In this document: positions 14,200-22,891 of the stretch, piece by piece
Position numbering within the stretch: position 1 is the first letter of the stretch
Layout: the number at the start of each line of letters is the position of its first letter
Virus record (IMG/VR): IMGVR_UViG_3300027708_000025
Span: 86,108 to 150,107 of that record
Direction: 5' to 3' (one strand)
DNA: 64,000 nt
From: a virus
The notes under the pieces: generated by a model
Told to the model about the DNA's origin: nothing
Seen by the model: the letters and a program-made list of their open reading frames with translations, nothing else
Databases searched by the model: none
Program-made: the position numbers and the translations under genes

Positions 14200-15774
14200 T
14201 TACGGCTTGTAAAAAACAAAAATCGGTTCATACTTCAACCACATCCCGTTCACCTTGCAAAAATTCTTTGCTTTCGGCAAACCAGTGTCAGGATCAATAC
14301 GATTGCCACCTGGCATTTGTGCTAGTGCCATTTTGACTACACCTTTGAATTGCATACCGAGTGATTCCAAAATGTCTTTGCTATCTTTTTCAAGTGGCAA
14401 CATGTCAGCACCAAATTTAGCGTCAGCAATATTCCAAAGTAAGTATCTGTCATTACGCAAATACTCAACAGCAGTTTCTAACGTTGGTCGCAAGAAACCT
14501 TCACGCCATGCATCATAGCCAGTAAACTTTTTATACGATTGCGTTGGGTCTTCGCTATACGCTTCCTTAGCAAAGTAAGGAGGGCTAGTGAACACCATGT
14601 CTAATTCGCCCTTGTACTTTTGGAACGAACTATCATCTCGGACAACTTCAGAACCAAGTTGAAAAATTTCATAAGTATTGGACTGTTCGAACAAAACTCC
14701 TTCGTTCTTTGCGGAGTTATAGAACTCAGCCAAATCGGCATATTTAGTACTAGGAGTGACGCCATCCCCACCAATAGTGTGATCGGTATTAGGATCAGTA
14801 CCCACATAGTGTAAAGGAATAGAAGTGCGAGAAGCCATAGCACCCAAGATACGCCCACCCCAACCAGAAGAGGGATCGTAAACAACAATTCTATCTTGGT
14901 TCTTAACGTGTCTAGTAAATTTTTCATAAAGAAGTTTTGCAGTCAATGGTGGAAAGTTAACAGCATATTGGCACCACGATACTCGGAATGCTTTCAAGCC
15001 GACAGGAAAAATCTTTTGTCCATACTTGTACATACGCAGACGATACTTCTTTTGGTCATGTGACTTTATGTTCATTGTAGACTTAGTTGGAATTGTCTCT
15101 AGAATATCTTGCGTCACTTCAAGATACTTTACGCCTTTGAGTTGTTCATTGTAACCACTATACTCTTCGTCATCATCACGACTCTCTACCCAATAGTCAT
15201 AACCATATTGACGAATGTTATTGTCTTCAAACCAACGAACAAAGTCATTGCCATTCTTAAATTTTACATTATAAGAACCAACAGAAATAATCTCATTGAC
15301 TTTAACTGTATTTGAATATGCATAGAATGAATCACGCTTGAAGTGTCGTTTGGAATACTTCAATGTCTTCTCAAGTAATTCATCTTTTAGAAAGTGGTCA
15401 TAGATTGAAAGCCCATCGTCATTCTTAGAGTAGTTAATGCGTGTTTTCATCATGGTTGGGAACCATTGATTAGCCGCATTGCCGACTACGCTAGTATTTC
15501 TGATTACATCTTTTTCACCAGTCAATTCATCAACATGTTCAAATTCATGCACAGAGAATCCATACATCTCTTTGAATTGTTTTTTGATCGCACCTTCATC
15601 CCAACCAACTCTAGGGGGTTGACCCATAGTGTCCCATGAGTGTACAACTGCTTTACGCAAATCAATGAACCATTGACGAAATTCGTCTTCAGTCATCCAT
15701 TGCACTTCTTCAAATGTCTTGTTTGTTTCGTGGTTCAATAACCAATCGTTACGTTCATAAAAATGTTTTGTCAT
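14200..15774 (-). CDS. DNA methyltransferase (TSPPY-type)
   Basis: With a start at ATG 15774 (ATGA overlap with the deaminase stop) the product has 524 residues. The catalytic motif IV is TSPPYF (396-401), typical of amino-methyltransferases making N4-methylcytosine or N6-methyladenine. The AdoMet-binding motif I appears as YDPSSGWGGRILGAM near residue 305. The first 250 residues are a non-catalytic region with many aromatic residues and may recognise DNA. No restriction endonuclease is adjacent, so this is a solitary phage enzyme, probably protecting or marking phage DNA. Specificity cannot be read from sequence. Confidence 0.88.
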   Translation of the reverse strand: MTKHFYERNDWLLNHETNKTFEEVQWMTEDEFRQWFIDLRKAVVHSWDTMGQPPRVGWDEGAIKKQFKEMYGFSVHEFEHVDELTGEKDVIRNTSVVGNAANQWFPTMMKTRINYSKNDDGLSIYDHFLKDELLEKTLKYSKRHFKRDSFYAYSNTVKVNEIISVGSYNVKFKNGNDFVRWFEDNNIRQYGYDYWVESRDDDEEYSGYNEQLKGVKYLEVTQDILETIPTKSTMNIKSHDQKKYRLRMYKYGQKIFPVGLKAFRVSWCQYAVNFPPLTAKLLYEKFTRHVKNQDRIVVYDPSSGWGGRILGAMASRTSIPLHYVGTDPNTDHTIGGDGVTPSTKYADLAEFYNSAKNEGVLFEQSNTYEIFQLGSEVVRDDSSFQKYKGELDMVFTSPPYFAKEAYSEDPTQSYKKFTGYDAWREGFLRPTLETAVEYLRNDRYLLWNIADAKFGADMLPLEKDSKDILESLGMQFKGVVKMALAQMPGGNRIDPDTGLPKAKNFCKVNGMWLKYEPIFVFYKP

Positions 15775-16235
15775 ATTATTTGTTTTACTGTTATTCCGCA
15801 TTTATTTAGGAAACTGATTCCTGTGTCATCACGATAATCTTCACCATAGAAGACTTCTTTAATTCCGCTTTGAAATATCATTTTAGCACAGTCCATGCAT
15901 GGGGCGCAAGTGATAAACATACTTGCACCATCACCACTCTCGGTAGACTTAGCAAGTTTTGCGATTGCGTTAGACTCTGCATGGAGAACTTCGGATTTTG
16001 TTTTGAGTTCTGTTTTTTTTGTCAAAGAAAAAACACCAGGAGAAATTTCTTCTTGGGTAATAAACATGTCCTCACAATTATTATCCCATCCGCTTGGCAT
16101 ACCATTGTAGCCGATTGAAATGATCCTGTCATCTTTTACAATGACAGCACCAACATGTTTTCTTTTTGCGCTACTCAATTCGGCAAAGACTTTTGCAGTC
16201 TTCATGTATGCGCCTAGATATTTTTCTTTAATCAT
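15771..16235 (-). CDS. cd: deoxycytidylate deaminase-like protein
   Basis: With the start at ATG 16235, which overlaps the preceding gene by 8 nt, the product has 154 residues. The zinc-binding signature is complete: HAESNAIAKL (His plus catalytic Glu) and CAPCMDCAKM. The N-terminal MIKEKYLGAYMKTAKVFAELSSAKRKHVGAVIVKDDRIISIGYNGMPSGWDNNCED matches dCMP deaminases. The enzyme would convert dCMP to dUMP, supplying the thymidylate pathway. Upstream in-frame codons to 16313 overlap the zinc-knuckle gene and are rejected. Confidence 0.9.
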   Translation of the reverse strand: MIKEKYLGAYMKTAKVFAELSSAKRKHVGAVIVKDDRIISIGYNGMPSGWDNNCEDMFITQEEISPGVFSLTKKTELKTKSEVLHAESNAIAKLAKSTESGDGASMFITCAPCMDCAKMIFQSGIKEVFYGEDYRDDTGISFLNKCGITVKQII

Positions 16236-16482
16236 TGTCTTCGTATTTTTCAGTTTGTTCAAAACGTCTTTCTTGAATTGTTTTTTCTTTCCAGACTTTT
16301 CTAGGATTTGCACACATCACACAATTTGGATTTCCGCAATCTAGTACATGATGTTTAGCTAATTGATGAGGAGACTCAACTGATATATTATATGCTTTAG
16401 CAATTTTTAATTGTTTTCGTATTGCATTTTCGTCTTTAAGGATTCGTTTAGATTTTTTGAATTTATCTTCTTCGTTACTCAT
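16228..16482 (-). CDS. small zinc-knuckle protein, 84 aa
   Basis: A lysine-rich helical N-terminus is followed by H44, H45, C49, C54 and C57 (DCGNPNCVMCANPRKVW), a likely zinc-binding knuckle. The closing EKTIQERRFEQ segment is widely shared with cyanophage and other marine T4-like small proteins of unknown function. An AAAGGA ribosome-binding site precedes ATG 16482. Confidence 0.8.
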   Translation of the reverse strand: MSNEEDKFKKSKRILKDENAIRKQLKIAKAYNISVESPHQLAKHHVLDCGNPNCVMCANPRKVWKEKTIQERRFEQTEKYEDND

Positions 16483-16504
16483 GTTCGTTTCCTTTGAATA
16501 TTTG

Positions 16505-17269
16505 TTACGCTACATTCCAGATTAGTGCGCCTGGTTTCCCACTACTCACTACGAACTGCCAAAGTTTAGCATCGTAGTACTTCTCAGATGGATATGGAGG
16601 TGCTTGATCCTCTTCTATTGCTTGGTCATACTTATATGGTGAACGCATAGTAATAGCACGACCTTTTTCATAGTCACTCATCTTATGTCCAATCTCTACT
16701 GCATATGCAGGCACATCAGGAAATGCTAATTGCAATCCACGATTCAATGTTCCACTTGATGCAACAGTCCAAATCTCTGTTGGTTTAATTTTCAAATCTG
16801 TTGCGACTTTAACAATTGATGCAAGCACAGACGGATGTTCTAATCCTAAAGGCAAGCATTGTCTGCGTTTTGTATCTTCTTCTTGATATCGTCTTGCTCT
16901 TGCTTTTGTCACAGTAAGCATACCATTGTCAACCCAATGAATAGTGCCGCCAAGGTCCAACACTCTTTGTTGATGCCATGTAGGCTCTTTGCGTTTAGCC
17001 ATGAAGAACGTTGCTTTTTTTCCATACAGATTGCACACATATGTTAAAGATATAGGACCCCAACCAACTTTGTTTGCACCACCAAAGACCCATTCATCAC
17101 ATTGAGTAGTTTTCACAAGATGGTCAATGAATCTACTTTTGCTTCCATACTCTAACAAGTCATCACGCACAACATGAAAGCCATGGTGCATTTCAACTAT
17201 TGGTGCAGGGTTTGGGTCTTTCCATCCTTGTATTATATCATAAGATTCTTCAGGATACAAGCGACTCAT
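16505..17269 (-). CDS. PLP-dependent (fold type II) enzyme-like protein
   Basis: The start ATG 17269 has an AAGGAG site 8 nt upstream and gives 254 residues. The N-terminal FHVVRDDLLEYGSKSRFID resembles the RDDL...K segment of the ACC deaminase and D-cysteine desulfhydrase branch, with K44 as the candidate Schiff-base lysine. A Gly/Ser loop, SSGTLNRG (171-178), fits the PLP phosphate pocket. An Asn-containing GGANKVGWG segment is present at residues 63-71. The protein is 60-80 residues shorter than free-standing enzymes of this fold. It could be an active lyase or deaminase, a base-hypermodification enzyme, or a degenerate relative. It overlaps the hydroxylase gene by 20 nt. Confidence 0.5.
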   Translation of the reverse strand: MSRLYPEESYDIIQGWKDPNPAPIVEMHHGFHVVRDDLLEYGSKSRFIDHLVKTTQCDEWVFGGANKVGWGPISLTYVCNLYGKKATFFMAKRKEPTWHQQRVLDLGGTIHWVDNGMLTVTKARARRYQEEDTKRRQCLPLGLEHPSVLASIVKVATDLKIKPTEIWTVASSGTLNRGLQLAFPDVPAYAVEIGHKMSDYEKGRAITMRSPYKYDQAIEEDQAPPYPSEKYYDAKLWQFVVSSGKPGALIWNVA

Positions 17270-18362
17270 ACAGGTCTCCTTCCGAGATTGCATCTATGAC
17301 TAAGTGAATTCTATTTTCAGTTCCATTGTTGATAGCTTGATGTGGCTTACGTGTATCTAGAAACCACAAGTCTCCAACATCCATATGTACCTTTTGTGGA
17401 TTGCCTTTTGGATCCCACACAGTAAAAATCATGTTTGGATTAGTAATGATTGGTATGTGTAGTCTTGCAAGTTTGCCTTTAGAACCACCAGAGTCTTTAT
17501 CTACTTGATCGGTATGTCGTTCAAGTTCTCCACCGCCAGGTTTCAATTGCATGAAACGAACACGATGCACTTGTTTATATTTACTCAACAACTCACGCAC
17601 TTCAGGAAACATATCATAGAGTGGTGTGTCTTGCAATTCAAATTTTATGTCTTTGTTTTTTTCTTTCCAGTCATCACTCATCTCTGAAGGCTTTGTAATG
17701 AAGTCTGATTCTGGACGATAGCCACGTAGTGACAATGCAGACCATGCTTTATCTTTGTTGTAGTTACTATAATGATTTGTGAATGCTGGTAACGTTGCTA
17801 ACTTAGCAGAAACAGATTCAATAAATTCTGATGTGATTGCACCAATCTTTTTGATGCTTAGATATTCTGTTGATTCAACTTTAGGAAATGAACGTGGAAT
17901 AGGACTGTTACTCTTAAAGTAAATTGCATGTACTTCTCCGTATGTTGTAATCTTAGGACCAACATAACAGAAACCCAACTCTTCAGCTAAGTCACAATGT
18001 GCTTTGTTTTCTGCCCATACAGTTAACCAAAAATTGTTTCCTGACAATAAAGAAATTTGATGCTTAATCGTATTAATATTGCCTGAAAGTTTTCCGATTG
18101 AAACATCACCTTTTACTTTTGTTGCAATAACTGTGTCTCCATGCATTGTAATATCTGATGCAACTTTACTATTCGTAACTTCAAACATTGAAGGTTCAAG
18201 ACCAAATTCACTAAAAATAAGATTACCTTTTTTCAAAGACTCTGCAATGTTGTTCTTCTTATACTTTGCGAAAGGAGATAATGTATATGCATTGTAGTCT
18301 GCATACTGTGCCTCAAGCCCTTTGAGATAATCTATGTCATATCCATGTTGCCAAGGTTTCAT
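17250..18362 (-). CDS. GNAT-like domain fused to an aspartyl/asparaginyl beta-hydroxylase-like domain
   Basis: The C-terminal domain (about residues 200-365) has the Fe(II)/2-oxoglutarate ligand set: HTD (283-285), a distal His in DTRKPHQA (341) and an Arg (351) for 2-oxoglutarate, with the strand RLHIPIITNPN. This matches the aspartyl/asparaginyl beta-hydroxylase family. Residues 60-155 include FWLTVWAENKAHCDLAEELGFCYVGPKIT, which reads like the C-terminal half of a GNAT acyltransferase. The acetyl-CoA loop is not clearly seen. The target could be a protein side chain or a modified nucleotide. ATG 18362 is an ATGA overlap with the peptide deformylase gene. Confidence 0.75.
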   Translation of the reverse strand: MKPWQHGYDIDYLKGLEAQYADYNAYTLSPFAKYKKNNIAESLKKGNLIFSEFGLEPSMFEVTNSKVASDITMHGDTVIATKVKGDVSIGKLSGNINTIKHQISLLSGNNFWLTVWAENKAHCDLAEELGFCYVGPKITTYGEVHAIYFKSNSPIPRSFPKVESTEYLSIKKIGAITSEFIESVSAKLATLPAFTNHYSNYNKDKAWSALSLRGYRPESDFITKPSEMSDDWKEKNKDIKFELQDTPLYDMFPEVRELLSKYKQVHRVRFMQLKPGGGELERHTDQVDKDSGGSKGKLARLHIPIITNPNMIFTVWDPKGNPQKVHMDVGDLWFLDTRKPHQAINNGTENRIHLVIDAISEGDLYESLVS

Positions 18363-18865
18363 TTTTTTACCTTACGTTTTAAAATCATGCGTTTGCGTAT
18401 AGCACGTTGTGTTTCAAATGATGATGCCTTTTGAGTATATACTTTTCCAAGCATATGGTCAAATTCGTGCAATGCAATTCGTGCAGTCATGCCAATAAAC
18501 TTTTCAGTTCTTGTTTCACCTGTCTCATCTTGAAAACGAATACGTATTGAGTCTGGACGTTTAACGTTTAGATACAATAGAGGAAAACTTAAACATCCTT
18601 CTTTCATTGTCAGTTCTTTATCTGATACATCAACTATTTTTGGATTAAATACTGCATATGGTTTCTCACTAGTTCTCATAACAAAAACACGATATGGTTG
18701 CCCAACTTGATTAGCTGACAATCCAAGTCCATCATTCTTAATCATCTTATCATGCAATGCTTGTGCAAACTCTTTTGGATCAAATGGTGGGTTATTAAAA
18801 TCAAACTCTTTACATTCTTGCAAAAGAACGGGTGATGTTTCCGAAACTAAATTCAATTCAATCAT
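18359..18865 (-). CDS. def: peptide deformylase
   Basis: The three family motifs are intact in this 168-residue protein: GLGLSANQVG (46-55), EGCLSF (89-94) and HEFDH (133-137), with C91 and the two His as metal ligands. It removes the formyl group from nascent N-terminal methionines. Phage deformylases occur in marine T4-like phages, where they may favour processing of viral proteins. The C-terminal tail is strongly basic. Gene 46 ends in an ATGA overlap with its start. Confidence 0.95.
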   Translation of the reverse strand: MIELNLVSETSPVLLQECKEFDFNNPPFDPKEFAQALHDKMIKNDGLGLSANQVGQPYRVFVMRTSEKPYAVFNPKIVDVSDKELTMKEGCLSFPLLYLNVKRPDSIRIRFQDETGETRTEKFIGMTARIALHEFDHMLGKVYTQKASSFETQRAIRKRMILKRKVKK

Positions 18866-20574
18866 TTTGTTATCCTTGAGAAATTATTTACTTTTTCAAA
18901 TCTAATCACGTTGGCAAACTTGTCTTGCAGAATATCACCTTTGTGTGATATGACAAACAGGTTTGATCCTTCAAGCATGTTTAGAATTTTCATCAAATCT
19001 TCTGTACCATTTGTATCTAATGATGAATCAAAGATTTCGTCAAGTATCAATATGTTTGTACTTGCTGAATTCTTCAACTTGGCAACAGCACGCCAAGTCA
19101 ACATCAATGCCATATCAATACGTTGCTTTTCACCTTCGCTGAATGATGCATATGTGAAATCATCACGATGGCGAGACTTGATTGTTTCTTTGAATGACTC
19201 ATCTAAATTAAAGTTCACAAAGAAATCTAATGATGCAAGATACTTGTTAACTAACTTGTTGATGACTGGTATGTATTGACGAATAATTTTCGTTTTGATA
19301 CCGGTATCTTTTAATAAGTTCGTTGCAATCTCATAATACAAACGTTCTTCAGAAATAACTTTAATCTCAGATTCCAATTCAGCAAGTTCTTGATTCAATG
19401 TTTCAAGTTTTGTTTGTTCAGTTTGCAGGTCATCTTTGACTAACGACAATCGTTCAATTTCTTTTTCAAGACTTTCAATGTATCTACGATTGGCTTTAAT
19501 CTCGCTCTGTTCAAATGTCAATTGTGAATTCAACGTTTGAATTTGTCCTACAATCTTTTCAATCTCATCACATCTAACATTAAGTGTATCAATCTCTTCA
19601 TCAACTTTTTTCAATGCGATATCAACTTCTTCAAGTTTTTTAGATCGCTCTTCAATGATGTGTGATTTGTATTCATCACCGATTGTCTGCTTACATGTTG
19701 GGCAATCATTGTTGTCGTGATAGAATGAAATGTCAGTATTAACTTTCTTAAGTGTTTTACCTAGATTGAGTTTGATGCCTGAGAATTTTGTTATCTTTCC
19801 ATCAACTTTATCTTTGTCTGAAATCTGTGTACACAAATCAGACAAACTTTGACGTAACGTTGTACAGTTAGTTTCACTCTCTATAACTAAATGTTGAGTG
19901 TTAGCAATGTCTTGTTGCTTAGATGAAAGTTGTGCGGCATTACTTTTGTTTAACGAATCAATAAATTGAATTTGATATTGTATCTTTTCACTCTTCAAAT
20001 CAACTGCGTATTTTGTTTGAGAATGTTTTTCTTTCAACAACAAAAACTTATCTTTAAGTGCGCTATTCATGCGAGAGAAGATTTGAATGTCTAACAAGTC
20101 TTCAATGATAGAACGTCTATCGCTTGCAGACAATTGCATGAATGGAGTAAATGATGCTGAACCCAATAGAACGATTTGAGTAAATGATTTATAGTTGAGT
20201 TTGAGAATGAATTTCTCTAGATGTTCCTGATAGTCTTTGACTGCGGCATCTTGATTGACTAGATGCCCATTACAATAAATCTCAAAGATATTTGGTTTGA
20301 TACCACGAACAATTTTGTATGTCTTGTTGCCTGTGTCAAATTCAATTTCGGCAACGCAATCTTTTTGATTGATCGTATTAACAAGTTGCCCTTTGTTAAT
20401 ATTGCGAAATGGTTTACCAAACAGCACAAAGCACAATGCGTCAAGCATCGTAGACTTACCTGAACCATTAGCGCCAACAATCAATGTAGTATTGTTGCTA
20501 TCTAAGTTCAGTTCAGTAAAAAAGTTACCTGTAGATAGAAGGTTCTTCCATCTTAAATTACGAAAAATTATCAT
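18862..20574 (-). CDS. 46: recombination endonuclease subunit (T4 gp46-like, Rad50/SbcC family)
   Basis: This 570-residue SMC-like ATPase has Walker A GANGSGKST (34-42), a CPTC zinc hook (291-294) flanked by coiled coils, the SFSEGEKQRI signature motif and a Walker B ILILDEIFDS. With gp47 it forms the nuclease complex that processes DNA ends for recombination-dependent replication and host DNA breakdown. The start forms an ATGA overlap with gene 47. Confidence 0.97.
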   Translation of the reverse strand: MIIFRNLRWKNLLSTGNFFTELNLDSNNTTLIVGANGSGKSTMLDALCFVLFGKPFRNINKGQLVNTINQKDCVAEIEFDTGNKTYKIVRGIKPNIFEIYCNGHLVNQDAAVKDYQEHLEKFILKLNYKSFTQIVLLGSASFTPFMQLSASDRRSIIEDLLDIQIFSRMNSALKDKFLLLKEKHSQTKYAVDLKSEKIQYQIQFIDSLNKSNAAQLSSKQQDIANTQHLVIESETNCTTLRQSLSDLCTQISDKDKVDGKITKFSGIKLNLGKTLKKVNTDISFYHDNNDCPTCKQTIGDEYKSHIIEERSKKLEEVDIALKKVDEEIDTLNVRCDEIEKIVGQIQTLNSQLTFEQSEIKANRRYIESLEKEIERLSLVKDDLQTEQTKLETLNQELAELESEIKVISEERLYYEIATNLLKDTGIKTKIIRQYIPVINKLVNKYLASLDFFVNFNLDESFKETIKSRHRDDFTYASFSEGEKQRIDMALMLTWRAVAKLKNSASTNILILDEIFDSSLDTNGTEDLMKILNMLEGSNLFVISHKGDILQDKFANVIRFEKVNNFSRITK

Positions 20575-21659
20575 TCAATGTTTTCTGTGGATAGTGCCTC
20601 AACATAAAGTTCACGCATCAATGTTTTAAGTTTATTTGTATCAGAAATATTTAGGCTTTGTGCATCAATGAATGTAGAAAGAATTGTCATAGTATCTTGC
20701 GCTTGGTCAATAATATCTTTTTCAGTTGTCTCTTCATTCAATTCTGTAAAGTCTTCAACAATTGTCACATCAACTGGACCAACTTTATAAATTTCATCTA
20801 TAAGTTTCTCAAACAAATATGGGTCTTGTTTATTAGCAACAATGACTTTCACATAAGCATTTGCATATTTACTGAAATCAAGTTTCTTTAAGTCTTCAAT
20901 TTTTAATTTGTCTGTGCTATTGTTATCGTCATAATTTACTTTGTAAAACATTCTGTGAGGATTCTCTAAGAATGTTGTCTTCATTGTTTCAGTATCTAAG
21001 ATGCCAAATTGTTTTTTATCTTTGTAGTCATTCCAAAACAATTCATATGGTGCACCAACATATGTGATGTTGTCGTGCTGTGATGGCGTATGATAGTGTC
21101 CGCTGTATACATGATTATAATTGTTTAGAAACTTATAGTCAAGTCCTTCATGGCTATCTACACCACGGAACAATGGAAAACCAGCGAGTTCAAAGTGTCC
21201 CATGCACAATGGAGAAGATGTGTTCTTTACAAACTCAAAAACTTCTGCTTCATTGCTTTTGCAAATCCATGGTATCATATCAATTTTGATTCCATCAACT
21301 TCAAGTGTTCCTGGTTTCTGCCATAGAACAATATTGTGATAGTCTCTCAACAACAAGTCTGGTGAATTAACTTCTAAACTTTCTTTCCAGAAGATATCGT
21401 GATTGCCAATCAATGCGTGAACAGTAATGCCTTCTTCAACGCATCTATCAAAAAAGTATCTACGACTTTCCATCAGCGAAAGAAAGTTAATATACTTTCG
21501 TCTGTCAAACAAATCACCAAGTTGAATGATTGTTCTTACGCCATGCTCTTCTAATTTTGGAAAGAATGTTTCATCATAAAATTTTTCATAGTAAGCATGA
21601 AACGCTTTGGAGTCATTTCTAACACCAAAGTGCGTATCACCTAATAGACATATTCTCAT
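20571..21659 (-). CDS. 47: recombination endonuclease subunit (T4 gp47-like, Mre11/SbcD family)
   Basis: The 362-residue product has the calcineurin-type phosphoesterase motifs: GDTH (7-10), GDLFDRR, GNHD and GHYH, in order. It is the nuclease partner of gp46. The start region overlaps the 62-residue ORF by 23 nt and is translationally linked to gene 46. Confidence 0.96.
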   Translation of the reverse strand: MRICLLGDTHFGVRNDSKAFHAYYEKFYDETFFPKLEEHGVRTIIQLGDLFDRRKYINFLSLMESRRYFFDRCVEEGITVHALIGNHDIFWKESLEVNSPDLLLRDYHNIVLWQKPGTLEVDGIKIDMIPWICKSNEAEVFEFVKNTSSPLCMGHFELAGFPLFRGVDSHEGLDYKFLNNYNHVYSGHYHTPSQHDNITYVGAPYELFWNDYKDKKQFGILDTETMKTTFLENPHRMFYKVNYDDNNSTDKLKIEDLKKLDFSKYANAYVKVIVANKQDPYLFEKLIDEIYKVGPVDVTIVEDFTELNEETTEKDIIDQAQDTMTILSTFIDAQSLNISDTNKLKTLMRELYVEALSTENIE

Positions 21660-21825
21660 ACTTCCGTTGCCCTTGCTTCTTCATTGTTGTACCTAAAGAT
21701 TTATCAATTATAGCACGAATTGCAGTCAAATGCAAGATAGCGGCATCTCTTAAATCTTGCGGCGATCTTTTATTATTCACAATCTTTAGCCAGTTTTCAA
21801 GTTGGACTGGAATGGGTGTCTGCAT
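21637..21825 (-). CDS. hypothetical protein, 62 aa
   Basis: ATG 21825 is preceded by GGAGA at 6-7 nt. The frame overlaps the end of gene 55 by 29 nt. A longer frame reaching 21972 lies inside gene 55 and is rejected. The product begins MQTPIPVQLENWLKIVNNKRSPQDLRD and is helical, with a basic end (KKQGQRKY). The spacing between genes 55 and 47, with overlaps on both sides, suggests it is translated. Function unknown. Confidence 0.65.
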   Translation of the reverse strand: MQTPIPVQLENWLKIVNNKRSPQDLRDAAILHLTAIRAIIDKSLGTTMKKQGQRKYENMSIR

Positions 21826-22423
21826 TATCTTTCTCCAGAAATTCATCAAATATAGTTTCTTTCTTTTTCTTTCTAGGCTTTGCATTGGCAATCTTTTTTT
21901 CTTTGTTTGCTTCAAATGCATTAATGAAATCACTAATGAATTCTTCGCTGTATGCGTCATGTAATACTCCATTGAGTCCTGAAGTCACATAGTCTTCTCC
22001 ATTGTTTTCGATGAGTGAAGTAATGATAAGATTGTCCATGCTCTTGTATTTTATATATAAATGTTTTTTCTCTTTTTGAATTCTTCGCAAGAATGCATAG
22101 TAAATGATTTGAGTAAAGTATGCAAATGGATTTTTAGACTTCTCAGGATCAAAGTTATCAATGTACAGTAGACAGTTTTCAATACCATCAGATACCATAT
22201 CTTCTTTGAATGTATAGTTTGCAAAGTTTGGTTTACGTGCCAAGTGCGTTGCAATTTTAAACAAGCATTCGCCAATGTACTCAGGTACTCTTGGACGTTC
22301 TCCATTTATTTCTTTTGCTTCTTTAACAGCCGCACGAAAAACAACCATCTCTTGTAGGAAATGTTCGTTGTTTACGTAATGCTTCACTTTTGTTGTTTTC
22401 ACGGTAGTGGTAGTAATAGTCAT
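21797..22423 (-). CDS. 55: late sigma factor (T4 gp55-like)
   Basis: This 208-residue product matches the gp55 family: the core-binding region around residues 60-125 contains KEDMVSDGIENCLLYIDNFDPEKSKNPFAYFTQIIYYAFLRRIQKEKK, resembling sigma region 2. gp55 directs host RNA polymerase to late promoters TATAAATA in concert with the gp45 clamp. At least ten such promoters are present in this window. The C-terminal tail is basic and lysine-rich. Confidence 0.93.
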   Translation of the reverse strand: MTITTTTVKTTKVKHYVNNEHFLQEMVVFRAAVKEAKEINGERPRVPEYIGECLFKIATHLARKPNFANYTFKEDMVSDGIENCLLYIDNFDPEKSKNPFAYFTQIIYYAFLRRIQKEKKHLYIKYKSMDNLIITSLIENNGEDYVTSGLNGVLHDAYSEEFISDFINAFEANKEKKIANAKPRKKKKETIFDEFLEKDNADTHSSPT

Positions 22424-22439
22424 GTTTCACCTCAGTTAG

Positions 22440-22468
22440 TTGACAAACACTTGACAATGAGTTATTAT
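22440..22468 (+). promoter_or_regulatory. candidate plus-strand promoter (TTGACA-17-TATTAT)
   Basis: In the 69-nt gap between the Sm-like gene and gene 55 the plus strand carries TTGACA (22440-22445) and TATTAT (22463-22468) with 17 bp spacing. These are the same boxes as in the uvsY promoter. All genes are on the other strand, so it would produce an antisense RNA over the Sm-like gene and uvsW. Only its box match supports it. Confidence 0.4.
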
Positions 22469-22492
22469 TGCTGTGTCCTGTTTGATAAAGAC

Positions 22493-22891
22493 TTAATGTA
22501 ATATATGATTGTTAGATGAAGTCATTGCCATTCTCATCCTATCAATCTCTTCCTTAATTTCAGACATCCTGTCTTCCGATTGATTTTCATCATCAATCTC
22601 AATATCAGGTTCATTGTCCGAATCAAATTCGTTATACGCTTCCCCATAAACTCTAACAATTTCTGTAGTAGCTTCTGATACGGAAACAATACTTTGCTTA
22701 AAGATTCTAGCGGGAATGCTAAAATTCATAAGTGGATCCCATTTTGTAAGAGATAAACTATACATGTGTTCATCTCTAGGAACAACAACAACTCTCATAG
22801 GGCGATGCACTTCAATGAAGCCTCTACTTTCTTCAACAACATTTCCGATGAGAGTATCACCGTTTGTTAATTTTAGTACTTTGCACAGCAT
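22493..22891 (-). CDS. Sm-like protein, paralogue of the 3630-3935 gene
   Basis: This 132-residue protein shares VLKLTNGDTLIGNV at its start, a central SL..W.PLMNF segment and EIVRVYGEAYNEF with the 101-residue paralogue beside the polymerase. It has an extra C-terminal acidic tail of about 35 residues (ESDNEPDIEIDDENQ and following). Its start is fused to the uvsW stop (TAATG), the same arrangement as the polymerase junction. An Sm-like RNA-binding fold is inferred from the LKL..G..I.GN pattern only. Confidence 0.7.
   Translation of the reverse strand: MLCKVLKLTNGDTLIGNVVEESRGFIEVHRPMRVVVVPRDEHMYSLSLTKWDPLMNFSIPARIFKQSIVSVSEATTEIVRVYGEAYNEFDSDNEPDIEIDDENQSEDRMSEIKEEIDRMRMAMTSSNNHILH

Noticed and set aside
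21826-21972. N-terminal extension of the 62-residue ORF inside gene 55
   Set aside because: The extension lies in a different frame of gene 55, which is well conserved, and the internal ATG has a strong ribosome-binding site.
22424-22492. Minus-strand promoter for gene 55
   Set aside because: The best candidate (CTTTAT-17-TAATAA) is a poor match, so I did not list it.
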